The notes beneath the pieces were generated by a model, which saw only the letters and a list, made by a program, of their open reading frames with translations, was not told the origin of the DNA and did not search any database. From Prosapia bicincta (lineage: Eukaryota > Arthropoda > Insecta > Hemiptera > Cercopidae): DNA of 64,000 bases. Each line of letters opens with the position of its first letter. The first letter of the stretch is position 1. Below are positions 47,874-59,651 of this stretch, in pieces. The stretch is from NCBI GenBank assembly GCA_036971475.1, contig JBAIZL010000005.1:63191655-63255654 (forward strand), written 5' to 3'. The position numbers and the translations under genes were made by a program.

Positions 47874-49195
47874 AATCCAGTCATACCGAGGGATAAGAAG
47901 TAGTCACTTCAAAAATTTGTAATCAACCAAATACGAGAGGAAAACCCCAATCCAAGTATTTTCTTTCCTTCAATAATTCTACATTATTTTACTTGCATTT
48001 TTGTTCTTCATTTCGTACTAACTTTATCGTTTTCCTTCTTTTCTTTCCTCTGCACACCTCTAATATTGTGTAACATTCCATCAGAAGTACTTACCTGTAT
48101 TACGTCTTGAACTGTTTCTAACTATTCAGCCCAGAGTTGTTCTTTCTTTTTCCTCTCTTCTTTCGTAGTTTTTAACGTTTTCTTCTTAACATCTTTGACA
48201 TTTTATACCAACGTTCAAGAAGTAGGTATATTTATTTCAAGCTGTAATAGATAAATACAATTTATCTTCTGCCCAAACCTTCCGTTCATAGACTATCATT
48301 GTTTTTTTCTTCTTCCTTTCGAACCAATTTAATCCTCTTCCTAAAAACGTTCGACTATCACTAACTGTGCGTATGCCTTGAGTAGTCTCCCGATTCATCG
48401 GTTTCTTTCTTCGAATGCCTTTTATTCTTTACCTCCTTTTCTGAAAAACATTCCATCCTTCACCTTCTTTTGATGCGTATTTATCAATTCTCCAGAAGTA
48501 CTTGTGTCTTGAGTTGTCTCAACCCTTCAGCCTAATGATTGTCAACAGCCTTTTTGATTTTCATCCACTCTTTTCTCTCACCTTAGACGTTCTATAAATT
48601 TTCTAAAAGTATTGAAGTTCTATATTATACATATACCAAGTACCGAAACCTTGGGACTCTTTGGTTTCGCTTTACACTCTCTTCATGTCCATTATCATTA
48701 TTCTCTTTTGCTTTCTATTTACTAGCTGGTAAAAAGAATTTATTTCTGTTATTGAAACTCTTAATTTTTATTCTGGTAGGACGGATATAAAACTTATGTC
48801 AAAGTATTTTTTACTGCCTGGAACGGTTACTATTCGAAAGGTTTTCCATATAGAAAGTGTCTTGAGAAGTTCTTACGATAATTCTGTTTAAACAGTTTTT
48901 ATTTTATTTATTTGCTATTTTTGTCTTAAGCGTCTAATTTAAGTTAATTATTTTACTCATATTTAGTTTTAGTTTTCTTTACATTCCTTCCTCTGTTACT
49001 ATAAGATCGTCTATCACCATCTAAACACACAGGGCATGTTTAGTACATTAATAAAGTGTAAATAAAGCGATCCTAGCGGCGTATCTATCAACTACTGCAT
49101 CTACTTCCGTCCACTACTTTACGTGTTGGATAGAGTACTTCTGTGACGGCTACTCTGTATATAAGTGGAATTTTTTTTAACCAGGTCTGAGCCGC
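47874..49195. other. Pyrimidine-rich sequence with a decayed ~137-bp periodicity
   Basis: Related strings recur at about 48,081, 48,217, 48,354 and 48,492, each starting near 'agaagtac' or 'actatcac' and followed by 'tgtcttgag' or similar. The spacing is 136-138 bp. Similarity is weak, so this is at best an ancient tandem repeat. No coding frame was found. Confidence 0.35.
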
Positions 49196-49545
49196 CAGAC
49201 CTGCCCAGTTCTCGTGGCAGCCAACCTCTAGCGATCTACCTCCATCTCACATACTTATGTGGTTGTATCCCTACCGCGAGTGAAGGAAACGGAATTGATG
49301 TCCATGTACCAAGTTGATAAGCTCTTTCCATGGAGAATCAGGAGATAGTGAAATGAAACAGTACGGTAAGTGTCAGGATAAGAGCGGGATGATTAACCTG
49401 GCAAGATAGAAACCCTGTAAGGAAAATCGCGCGACAGATCATGCAGGAACGCTCTGGTCTAGGATATCCTTATGCTAAGGGATAAGGAGGGGTATCCCTT
49501 ACAAATACCTTGTTAGTGCGGCTATGGCAGAAATGACATGCACAT
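49196..49545 (+). repeat. Interspersed repeat family B, copy 4
   Basis: This is the most complete copy. It runs from 'ctcgtggcagccaacctcta' through 'catgtaccaagttgataagc', 'gagaatcaggagatag', 'aacagtacggtaagtgtc' and 'atatccttatgctaaggg' to 'taccttgttagtgcgg'. The same blocks occur in order at 10.9 kb (minus) and 14.9-15.3 kb. Confidence 0.75.
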
Positions 49546-50692
49546 CTTCTTCTGCTGCCTACTAGAAACTGAAAAGGCAATTAAATCTAAATTAATACTT
49601 CTGTGGGAGCTAAGCTGAGACTCTGGAGATGTGCCCCTGCATCACCTGGGACGTAAAAATGAAGCAAAATCTATAAGTATGTATATTTTTATTGTTTGTA
49701 TGGTTAGAGCTAGGCGGTCAGTAAGGACAGCGTCTGTGTGTGGCCGTCTGTGTGTGTCGTGGATGGGGTCGTACCTACCCAGTGAGAAAATGAACATGGA
49801 TGTTGTATGTGCGTGGGTTTTTTTGTAGAACCTAAGTGTTGGAGATTGTTCGATGTGGAATGAAACCATTAAGTGATCAGAGCACCGCATCCCAACGCAT
49901 CCTACTTCAGAACTAGTTTCGAACTGCGTGCGTTACAGACTAACAATTCAACCCCTTTTACTCGAACAGTTGAAACTTTACTTGGTCTGCATTCTGAATA
50001 TTGTGACAAGTTGAACAAACACAAGGAAGCAAAGCAAGTGCTAAGCGGGTTATGTGTGTATTCTTTACTCCACGGCTCTGATTTAATTCTAAGACTGGCC
50101 AAAATCAATACCAAGAAAACATCAACTCGCCGCGATCGTGGTGTACGTTTACAGGGCAGGGAAATATTGCATTAAATGCAACTCTAGTTTAAATTGGCAT
50201 TCTCTGTAGAAGTGCCGAATACATTGTAGACGTACAATGTATCTGTTTCAGTCACTTTATCACAAAGCGCAAAAAGGTTTACAGTATTAAACATAGTTTA
50301 CTTGTCGCAATTGTTTTACTGAGTATATAATGTATTGGTAAAAACTATTGTTAAAAGTTAACTGGAACAAAAGTTGTTGCCACATTAACATTTGAAAAAT
50401 AAAGTGGATTTAGCATTCGTGAAGCGATTTAATTGGTCTCAGCAACTTCAATTAAATGATATAACTGTATTACATTACATTCAGGAAGTTACAAGAGGAG
50501 GTGGTTGTAGAGCTTGTGTTAAAAAGATTCATATAAACACAAGATCCAGAATAGTTTAGTTACCATCTGGTTGCCATTTTGTATTGGAGAGAAAACATTA
50601 TCTCTAGTGATACCAAATATTACTATATGTAATAATACTACAAATATTATGGTGATGTTATGCTGAGAAATTTTGAAGAACTTTCAACAGTG
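49546..50692. other. Unannotated unique sequence
   Basis: A plus-strand frame of 100 codons at 49,873-50,175 has no recognisable domain. Otherwise ordinary sequence leads into the 28-bp array. Confidence 0.4.
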
Positions 50693-53600
50693 CTTTTCTT
50701 TTTTTACGCTTTCAACGGTGCTTTTCTTTATTCACGCTTTCAATGGTGCTTTTCTTTATTCACGCTTTTAAAGGTGCTTTTCTTTATTCACGCTTTCAAT
50801 GGTGCTTTTCTTTATTCACGCTTTTAAAAGTGCTTTTTTTATTCACGCCTTTAAAGGTGCTTTTCTTTATTCACGCTTTCAACGGTGCATTTCTTTATTC
50901 ACCCTTTCAACGGTGCATTTCTTTATTCACCCTTTCAACGGTGCTTTTCTTTATTCACGCTTTCAATGGTGCTTTTCTTTATTCACGCTTTCAATGGCGC
51001 TTTTCCTTATTCACGCTTTCAATGGTGCTTTTCTTTATTCACGCTTTCAATGGCGCTTTTCCTTATTCACGCTTTCAATGGTGCTTTTCTTTATTCACGC
51101 TTTCAATGGTGCTTTTCTTTATTCACGCTTTCAATGGCGCTTTTCCTTATTCACGCTTTTAAAGGTGCTTTTCTTTATTAACGCTTTCAACGGTGATTTT
51201 CCTTATTCACGCTTTCAATGGTGCTTTTCTTTATTCACGCTTTTAAAAGTGCTTTTTTTTATTCACGCCTTTAAAGGTGCTTTTCTTTATTCACGCTTTC
51301 AACGGTGCTTTTCTTTATTCACCCTTTCAACGGTGCATTTCTTTATTCACCCTTTCAACGGTGCTTTTCTTTATTCACGCTTTCAACGGTGCTTTTCTTT
51401 ATTCACGCTTTCAATGGTGCTTTTCTTTATTCACGCTTTCAACGGCGCTTTTCTTTATTCACGCTTTCAATGGTGCTTTTCTTTATTCACCCTTTCAACG
51501 GTGCATTTCTTTATTCACCCTTTCAACGGTGCTTTTCTTTATTCACGCTTTCAACGGTGCATTTCTTTATTCACGCTTTCAACGGTGCTTTTCTTTATTC
51601 ACGCTTTCAACGGCGCTTTTCTTTATTCACGCTTTCAACGGTGCTTTTCTTTATTCACGCTTTTAAAGGTGCTTTTCTTTATTAACGCTTTCAACGGTGA
51701 TTTTCCTTATTCACGCTTTCAATGGTGCTTTTCTTTATTCACGCTTTTAAAAGTGCTTTTTTTTATTCACGCCTTTAAAGGTGCTTTTCTTTATTCACCC
51801 TTTCAACGGTGCATTTCTTTATTCACCCTTTCAACGGTGCTTTTCTTTATTCACGCTTTCAACGGTGCTTTTCTTTATTCACGCTTTCAATGGTGCTTTT
51901 CTTTATTCACGCTTTCAACGGCGCTTTTCTTTATTCACGCTTTCAATGGTGCTTTTCTTTATTCACCCTTTCAACGGTGCATTTCTTTATTCACCCTTTC
52001 AACGGTGCTTTTCTTTATTCACGCTTTCAACGGTGCATTTCTTTATTCACGCTTTCAACGGTGCTTTTCTTTATTCACGCTTTCAACGGCGCTTTTCTTT
52101 ATTCACGCTTTCAACGGTGCTTTTCTTTATTCACGCTTTCAATGGTGCTTTTCTTTATTCACGCTTTCAATGGCGCTTTTCCTTATTCACGCTTTTAAAG
52201 GTGCTTTTCTTTATTCACGCTTTCAATGGTGCTTTTCTTTATTCACGCTTTTAAAAGTGCTTTTTTTATTCACGCCTTTAAAGGTGCTTTTCTTTATTCA
52301 CGCTTTCAACGGTGCATTTCTTTATTCACCCTTTCAACGGTGCATTTCTTTATTCACCCTTTCAACGGTGCTTTTCTTTATTCACGCTTTCAATGGTGCT
52401 TTTCTTTATTCACGCTTTCAATGGCGCTTTTCCTTATTCACGCTTTCAATGGTGCTTTTCTTTATTCACGCTTTCAATGGCGCTTTTCCTTATTCACGCT
52501 TTCAATGGTGCTTTTCTTTATTCACGCTTTCAATGGTGCTTTTCTTTATTCACGCTTTCAATGGCGCTTTTCCTTATTCACGCTTTTAAAGGTGCTTTTC
52601 TTTATTAACGCTTTCAACGGTGATTTTCCTTATTCACGCTTTCAATGGTGCTTTTCTTTATTCACGCTTTTAAAAGTGCTTTTTTTTATTCACGCCTTTA
52701 AAGGTGCTTTTCTTTATTCACGCTTTCAACGGTGCATTTCTTTATTCACCCTTTCAACGGTGCATTTCTTTATTCACCCTTTCAACGGTGCTTTTCTTTA
52801 TTCACGCTTTCAACGGTGCTTTTCTTTATTCACGCTTTCAATGGTGCTTTTCTTTATTCACGCTTTCAATGGCGCTTTTCCTTATTCACGCTTTTAAAGG
52901 TGCTTTTCTTTATTCACCCTTTCAACGGTGCATTTCTTTATTCACCCTTTCAACGGTGCTTTTCTTTATTCACGCTTTCAATGGTGCTTTTCTTTATTCA
53001 CGCTTTCAACGGCGCATTTCTTTATTCACGCTTTCACGGTGCTTTTCTTTATTCACGCTTTCAACGGCGCTTTTCTTTATTCACGCTTTCAACGGTGCTT
53101 TTCTTTATTCACGCTTTCAACGGCGCTTTTCTTTATTCACGCTTTCAACGGTGCTTTTCTTTATTCACGCTTTCAATGGTGCTTTTCTTTATTCACGCTT
53201 TCAACGGCGCATTTCTTTATTCACGCTTTCAACGGCGCTTTTCTTTATTCACCCTTTCAACGGTGCTTTTCTTTATTCACCCTTTCAACGGCGCTTTTCT
53301 TTATTCACCCTTTCAACGGCGCTTTTCTTTATTCACGCTTTCAACGGCGCATTTCTTTATTCACGCTTTCAACGGTGCTTTTCTTTATTCACGCTTTCAA
53401 TGGTGCTTTTCTTTATTCACGCTTTCAACGGCGCTTTTCTTTATTCACCCTTTCAACGGTGCATTTCTTTATTCACGCTTTCAATGGTGCTTTTCTTTAT
53501 TCACGCTTTCAACGGCGCATTTCTTTATTCACGCTTTCAACGGTGCTTTTCTTTATTCACGCTTTCAACGGCGCTTTTCTTTATTCACGCTTTCAACGGT

Positions 53601-54380
53601 GCTTTTCTTTATTCACGCTTTCAACGGCGCTTTTCTTTATTCACCCTTTCAACGGTGCTTTTCTTTATTCACCCTTTCAACGGCGCTTTTCTTTATTCAC
53701 CCTTTCAACGGCGCTTTTCTTTATTCACCCTTTCAACGGCGCTTTTCTTTATTCACGCTTTCAACGGCGCATTTCTTTATTCACGCTTTCAACGGTGCTT
53801 TTCTTTATTCACGCTTTCAATGGTGCTTTTCTTTATTCACACTTTCAACGGCGCTTTTCTTTATTCACCCTTTCAACGGTGCTTTTCTTTATTCACGCTT
53901 TCAATGGTGCTTTTCTTTATTCACGCTTTCAACGGTGCTTTTCTTTATTCACGCTTTCAACGGTGCTTTTCTTTATTCACGCTTTCAACGGCGCTTTTCT
54001 TTATTCACCCTTTCAACGGTGCTTTTTTTTATTCACGCTTTCAATGGTGCTTTTCTTTATTCACGCTTTCAACGGCGCTTTTCTTTATTCACCCTTTCAA
54101 CGGTGCATTTCTTTATTCACGCTTTCAATGGTGCTTTTCTTTATTCACGCTTTCAACGGCGCATTTCTTTATTCACGCTTTCAACGGTGCTTTTCTTTAT
54201 TCACGCTTTCAACGGCGCTTTTCTTTATTCACGCTTTCAACGGTGCTTTTCTTTATTCACGCTTTCAACGGCGCTTTTCTTTATTCACCCTTTCAACGGT
54301 GCTTTTCTTTATTCACGCTTTCGATGGTGCTTTTCTTTATTCACGCTTTCAACGGCGCATTTCTTTATTCACGTTTTCAA
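50693..54380. repeat. 28-bp minisatellite, about 130 copies
   Basis: The unit is ctttcaacggtgcttttctt plus tattcacg. Common variants are caatgg, taaagg, a C for G in 'cacc', and 'gcattt'. Because 28 is not a multiple of three and no frame contains a stop, all three forward frames stay open for hundreds of codons (for example 50,799-52,589, 52,704-54,446 and 52,732-54,468). Longer duplications are visible: blocks recur with a shift of 1,427 bp (50,799 and 52,226; 51,277 and 52,704) and of 476 bp (51,305 and 51,781), so the array also grew by copying multi-unit segments. The edges degrade into poly-T (left) and unique sequence (right). Confidence 0.95.
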
Positions 54381-55347
54381 GAATCTTATTTTTATGTTTT
54401 TCAACAGCACTGTTGGTTTCACTTGTATCAAACTGGAATTATATAGAATTATAGGCATTTTATTATGAATAAAATGATGTTTTGGACACTTGTTGGTTGT
54501 AACTGCGTATAGAGTTTTCATTGCAGTTGGAAGCCATATCTATGAAACTCTAAGTAGATGCTACGTAATAATATTTAGAAGCTGTAATTATTAAATTAAA
54601 TTGTAAATAAAAATTTTAATTTAAAAAATTTTTCCTTGAGGGTATAAATTAGCTTTCAATTTTCCCTCCTGAATGTCAAACCCATACCACTCCTAAAAAG
54701 TAATTTTCGTACACGATCCTGATTTTTATTATTATAACCTCCAAAATGAGTAAACAAATAGACCACAAAATATTTGTCAATCACAGTACTTTGAGTAATT
54801 AAGTCATTAAAAAAATGTTTCTAATAATTATAATTAAAAGTTATCTTTTAGACAAAATAACACCAGAAGGTAGAGTCCTGAAATTGACTTAGGATATAGG
54901 TAGAGAGAATAAATATTGCCTGTGTAAAATATAAGCAAAAACCGGTTATTCAGTTTTAAATGATTTATCTATTTTTTTAAAATATACTAAATTGAAAGTT
55001 AAGTAATATTTTCAATACATTTGTAGATAATTTTTGTTTACTTACAAACTTTAGTTACAAACTAAAGGTTAAATAGCTATTAGCTACTGAGCGAGCAATA
55101 AACAAGAGCCTGATAAATATAATTTGGTTAAGTTATATGCAAGAACAAAATGCTCGCAAAGCAATCCACTGTTGCAAGTAGATATGCACTGTCTCGGGTA
55201 CATATCACGAACTGTTTATATTAGATCAGCATTTAAACGTCACGTTTGTAAAACTACTACTAGCCTATATTAAAGTAGCACAGTGGCTAAAGAATAAAAT
55301 AAGAAATTTTATTTAAAAAAAATTAATATACCACGTTTATATAAAAG
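54381..55347. other. Unannotated AT-rich sequence
   Basis: No feature is recognised between the 28-bp array and the palindromic element. Confidence 0.45.
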
Positions 55348-55655
55348 ACTAAAAAGTATAAAATAATTTTTCATAGGCCTTCTACAATTTTGAGGGAGAA
55401 TTTTTAGTGGCTATGGATATATTTGTAATACTTGGAGAGAAAACGTGGGGCGCAGGTAATTCTTGATGGTTAAGGAACAGTAAATTAAATTACAGTGAAT
55501 CCCATTTTCAATTCACTGTAATTTAATTCATTTACTCTTCCTTAATTATCATGAATTGTTTTCTCTCCAAGTATTACAAATATATCCATAGCCAGTAAAT
55601 ATTCTCCCTCAAAATTGTAGAAGGCCCGTGAAAAATTATTTTTACTTTTTAGCCC
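55348..55655. mobile_element. 308-bp palindromic MITE or foldback element
   Basis: The arms of about 145 bp are near-perfect inverted copies, beginning 'actaaaaagtataaaataat' on the left and ending 'attatttttactttttag' on the right. They include 'ccttctacaattttgaggga' and 'tatggatatatttgtaatac'. The centre is 'cagtgaat ... attcactg' at about 55,494-55,519. There is no coding capacity. It lacks the GAAAC motif seen in the other inverted elements, so it is probably a separate non-autonomous family. Confidence 0.8.
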
Positions 55656-57325
55656 GTTTTAGAAAAATTGGTTTGAAAAATTACTTAATTGATTACCTTC
55701 TGATTTTTAGTTTTATTACCGGGTAAAAAATTTCAATCTATTTTGTAACATTATTTCATACAACAGCTGATTTTACGTTACATGTTTTATTGTATAACAG
55801 CTGTTTTAACACGTAAGTTATATTACTTCAATAATTGTATATCGTTAAGTTGAAGTGTTATTATTCAATATTTTTCATCGGTTGATAAATATGTTAATTT
55901 ATACTTCAATAGACGTACTAAAACTATTTAACTAAATATAAAAGCAGGTGAAAGCAAATCTAATTTCTTTAAACAAACTTAAACCAAGTGAATGTTGTAG
56001 AACAGCTGTTTTAACATGTAAGCTAGTTCATCACCCAAATTCGATTTGTTTAAACAACTATTGCTTGAACAAATGTAGAGACAAGAAACTGAGAGAATAT
56101 TTCAGTCATATAATTCTGACCTATGTTTAAAATTTCAGGTCCCTAGCTCATCGGGATGTTAGTGTAAAGTGGATTGCAAAATTTCACCCGGACAGACAGA
56201 CAGTTATGTCTGAAACTGAAATATAAAAAGTTTTAGTTTGCGCTTCGCCGAAAATCAATATCTATGAATTGTTAATGGCAAACTCTAAGCAATACTATAA
56301 CGGGAAGAAATTTTAGTAAACTGCGGTAGTAAATATTGTAGTTTATAGTGATATATGTAGGCTGGTAAGTTATGTCTGTGGTAAACCCGTTAATAATGCT
56401 CTAGTAAAGCATAAATTTTAATGACAATTTCTCAAAACAAACTTTAAATTGATATTGTGCAATTAGAATACAGAGTGTTATGAAATGGACCCTCACGTAA
56501 TGTAGGCTAATAATTGCTGGTAGAGTAGGCCTATATACTCGTAAAGAAGTTTTGTTATGATACAGATCCTGGCGCCCTTACATGAGAACCAAGACACATA
56601 CCTTCCAGTCGTTTCTGAATGTACTAAATAAATTATTGATATTTTATATAGTACCCCCCCCCCCCGGACCGCATGTAAACACGTAATCAGTGCAAAACAA
56701 GTTCTCCCTTCCTTCGTGCAAACACTAATAAAAACGATGCCCTCGGTCTCAGCTGGTTTTAACAATTAAAGGGCAGGTGTAGCCCCGTCCCCCCTCCATA
56801 GAGCCTCTTCATTTATTCATCACTTCGTTGCCGCTGGAGGAGGGGTCCACACGAGGTACTATTATTTAAAACGCCTCCACCGTAGTCAAGAGGGTTGGTT
56901 TTTTATTTTTTTCAGCCCTTTATCGTTAAGATGGCTCACAGTTCAGCTGTCCCTCCTTTTCTTCGCAGCAATAAGGGTTTATCAAATGGACTTAACTTGT
57001 TATTTAATTATTTAACAACAGAGAGCGCCAATTTTTACGTTTGATGGTTTCAGGAACGCCCGTTTTTTGCGAACGAATTTATTTCCGATATTTAAACATT
57101 TAGGTCGTGAAATATGGATTTAGAAATATTGCTTTTAAAAACGAGAGAAGTTTTCAAATAAAAATAGTGTGAACAGCAATCAAAAGCATTTAAAGTGCGT
57201 TCTAACTTACAACTTCAAGTATAATAGAGGCATATTTTCGCAGAACAATTTATCTAATAAACAATGTATGCACTCGTCTCTATTTTCTTAGCGACCGTGT
57301 GTGACTTGCACATCATAATCAGAAT

Positions 57326-57330
<5 letters not shown>
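55656..57330. other. Unannotated sequence with a possible LINE tail
   Basis: At 56,135-56,215, 'caggtccctagctcatcggg' and 'ttcacccggacagacagaca' resemble the 3' tail of an arthropod LINE. 'acagctgttttaaca.gtaag' occurs twice (about 55,797 and 56,003). A run of about 14 C bases lies at 56,653. 56,770-56,890 is GC-richer. Confidence 0.35.

Positions 57331-57356
<26 letters not shown>
57331..57356. repeat. (GT)n microsatellite at the array start
   Basis: About 13 GT dinucleotides run straight into the first 131-bp unit. Every later unit keeps a short tgtgtgtg at the same position. Confidence 0.9.
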
Positions 57357-57361
<5 letters not shown>

Positions 57362-59446
57362 CGCGCTCGCACCATGGATTTATACTTCGTAGTGGAGTAA
57401 GCATATACCTAAGCGTATCTTATTCATGCTTTACCGACATGCTAGACACGTCATCTTTCTCACAACATTTTGCCAATGTTTGTGTGTGCGTGCGCGCTCG
57501 CACCATGGATTTATACTTCGTAGTGGAGTAAGCATATACCTAAGCGTATCTTATTCATGCTTTACCGACATGCTAGACACGTCATCTTTCTCACAACATT
57601 TTGCCAATGTTTGTGTGTGCGTGCGCGCTCGCACCATGGATTTATACTTCGTAGTGGAGTAAGCATATACCTAAGCGTATCTTATTCATGCTTTACCGAC
57701 ATGCTAGACACGTCATCTTTCTCACAACATTTTGCCAATGTTTGTGTGTGCGTGCGCGCTCGCACCATGGATTTATACTTCGTAGTGGAGTAAGCATATA
57801 CCTAAGCGTATCTTATTCATGCTTTACCGACATGCTAGACACGTCATCTTTCTCACAACATTTTGCCAATGTTTGTGTGTGCGTGCGCGCTCGCACCATG
57901 GATTTATACTTCGTAGTGGAGTAAGCATATACCTAAGCGTATCTTATTCATGCTTTACCGACATGCTAGACACGTCATCTTTCTCACAACATTTTGCCAA
58001 TGTTTGTGTGTGCGTGCGCGCTCGCACCATGGATTTATACTTCGTAGTGGAGTAAGCATATACCTAAGCGTATCTTATTCATGCTTTACCGACATGCTAG
58101 ACACGTCATCTTTCTCACAACATTTTGCCAATGTTTGTGTGTGCGTGCGCGCTCGCACCATGGATTTATACTTCGTAGTGGAGTAAGCATATACCTAAGC
58201 GTATCTTATTCATGCTTTACCGACATGCTAGACACGTCATCTTTCTCACAACATTTTGCCAATGTTTGTGTGTGCGTGCGCGCTCGCACCATGGATTTAT
58301 ACTTCGTAGTGGAGTAAGCATATACCTAAGCGTATCTTATTCATGCTTTACCGACATGCTAGACACGTCATCTTTCTCACAACATTTTGCCAATGTTTGT
58401 GTGTGCGTGCGCGCTCGCACCATGGATTTATACTTCGTAGTGGAGTAAGCATATACCTAAGCGTATCTTATTCATGCTTTACCGACATGCTAGACACGTC
58501 ATCTTTCTCACAACATTTTGCCAATGTTTGTGTGTGCGTGCGCGCTCGCACCATGGATTTATACTTCGTAGTGGAGTAAGCATATACCTAAGCGTATCTT
58601 ATTCATGCTTTACCGACATGCTAGACACGTCATCTTTCTCACAACATTTTGCCAATGTTTGTGTGTGCGTGCGCGCTCGCACCATGGATTTATACTTCGT
58701 AGTGGAGTAAGCATATACCTAAGCGTATCTTATTCATGCTTTACCGACATGCTAGACACGTCATCTTTCTCACAACATTTTGCCAATGTTTGTGTGTGCG
58801 TGCGCGCTCGCACCATGGATTTATACTTCGTAGTGGAGTAAGCATATACCTAAGCGTATCTTATTCATGCTTTACCGACATGCTAGACACGTCATCTTTC
58901 TCACAACATTTTGCCAATGTTTGTGTGTGCGTGCGCGCTCGCACCATGGATTTATACTTCGTAGTGGAGTAAGCATATACCTAAGCGTATCTTATTCATG
59001 CTTTACCGACATGCTAGACACGTCATCTTTCTCACAACATTTTGCCAATGTTTGTGTGTGCGTGCGCGCTCGCACCATGGATTTATACTTCGTAGTGGAG
59101 TAAGCATATACCTAAGCGTATCTTATTCATGCTTTACCGACATGCTAGACACGTCATCTTTCTCACAACATTTTGCCAATGTTTGTGTGTGCGTGCGCGC
59201 TCGCACCATGGATTTATACTTCGTAGTGGAGTAAGCATATACCTAAGCGTATCTTATTCATGCTTTACCGACATGCTAGACACGTCATCTTTCTCACAAC
59301 ATTTTGCCAATGTTTGTGTGTGCGTGCGCGCTCGCACCATGGATTTATACTTCGTAGTGGAGTAAGCATATACCTAAGCGTATCTTATTCATGCTTTACC
59401 GACATGCTAGACACGTCATCTTTCTCACAACATTTTGCCAATGTTT
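57353..59446. repeat. 131-bp tandem repeat, 16 near-identical units
   Basis: The period is exactly 131 bp, for example 'ttcatgctttaccgacatgc' recurring from 57,423 onward. I found no differences among the internal units by eye. Each unit contains 'gcgcgctcgcaccatgg' and 'ttcgtagtggagtaagc'. The repeated 78-codon frames that span unit junctions follow from the repeat and are not taken as genes. The array ends abruptly at 59,446. Confidence 0.97.
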
Positions 59447-59651
59447 CTGTGAAAATATGGATTATAAAGAAAATGGAACAAAAGACGTTGAAGAACTGAG
59501 CCTATCCCTTGGTCCCAAAGAGCATAAAAATTCAGAATTCTTGATTAGGCTATATATATAGATAAACCTATATATGAAATAATGATAAACCTATTTCATT
59601 TATTGCCAATGACCAGCGGCAGGTCCTTCAAATCCCTTTTTATGTTGCGAT
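59447..59651. other. Spacer between two arrays
   Basis: Unique sequence with a short 'tatatata' stretch and a local repeat ('ataaacctat') near 59,563 and 59,584. Confidence 0.4.

Noticed and set aside
47251..47903. CRISPR-like array or YIYIYI proteins
   Set aside because: The near-identical cores with variable spacers look CRISPR-like, but the spacers are plain TA repeats, no cas genes exist and the genome is eukaryotic. The frames are translations of TA.
49873..50175. 100-codon plus-strand frame as a gene
   Set aside because: No domain, no splice signals linking it to other exons, and an overlapping antisense frame is also open.
50799..54468. Very long forward frames (about 500-600 codons) as protein-coding genes
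   Set aside because: All three frames are open because the 28-bp unit has no stop. There is no start context, exon structure or known domain.
57325..59499. Series of identical 78-codon frames
   Set aside because: Each spans the junction of the 131-bp tandem units. They repeat at exactly that period and show no domain.
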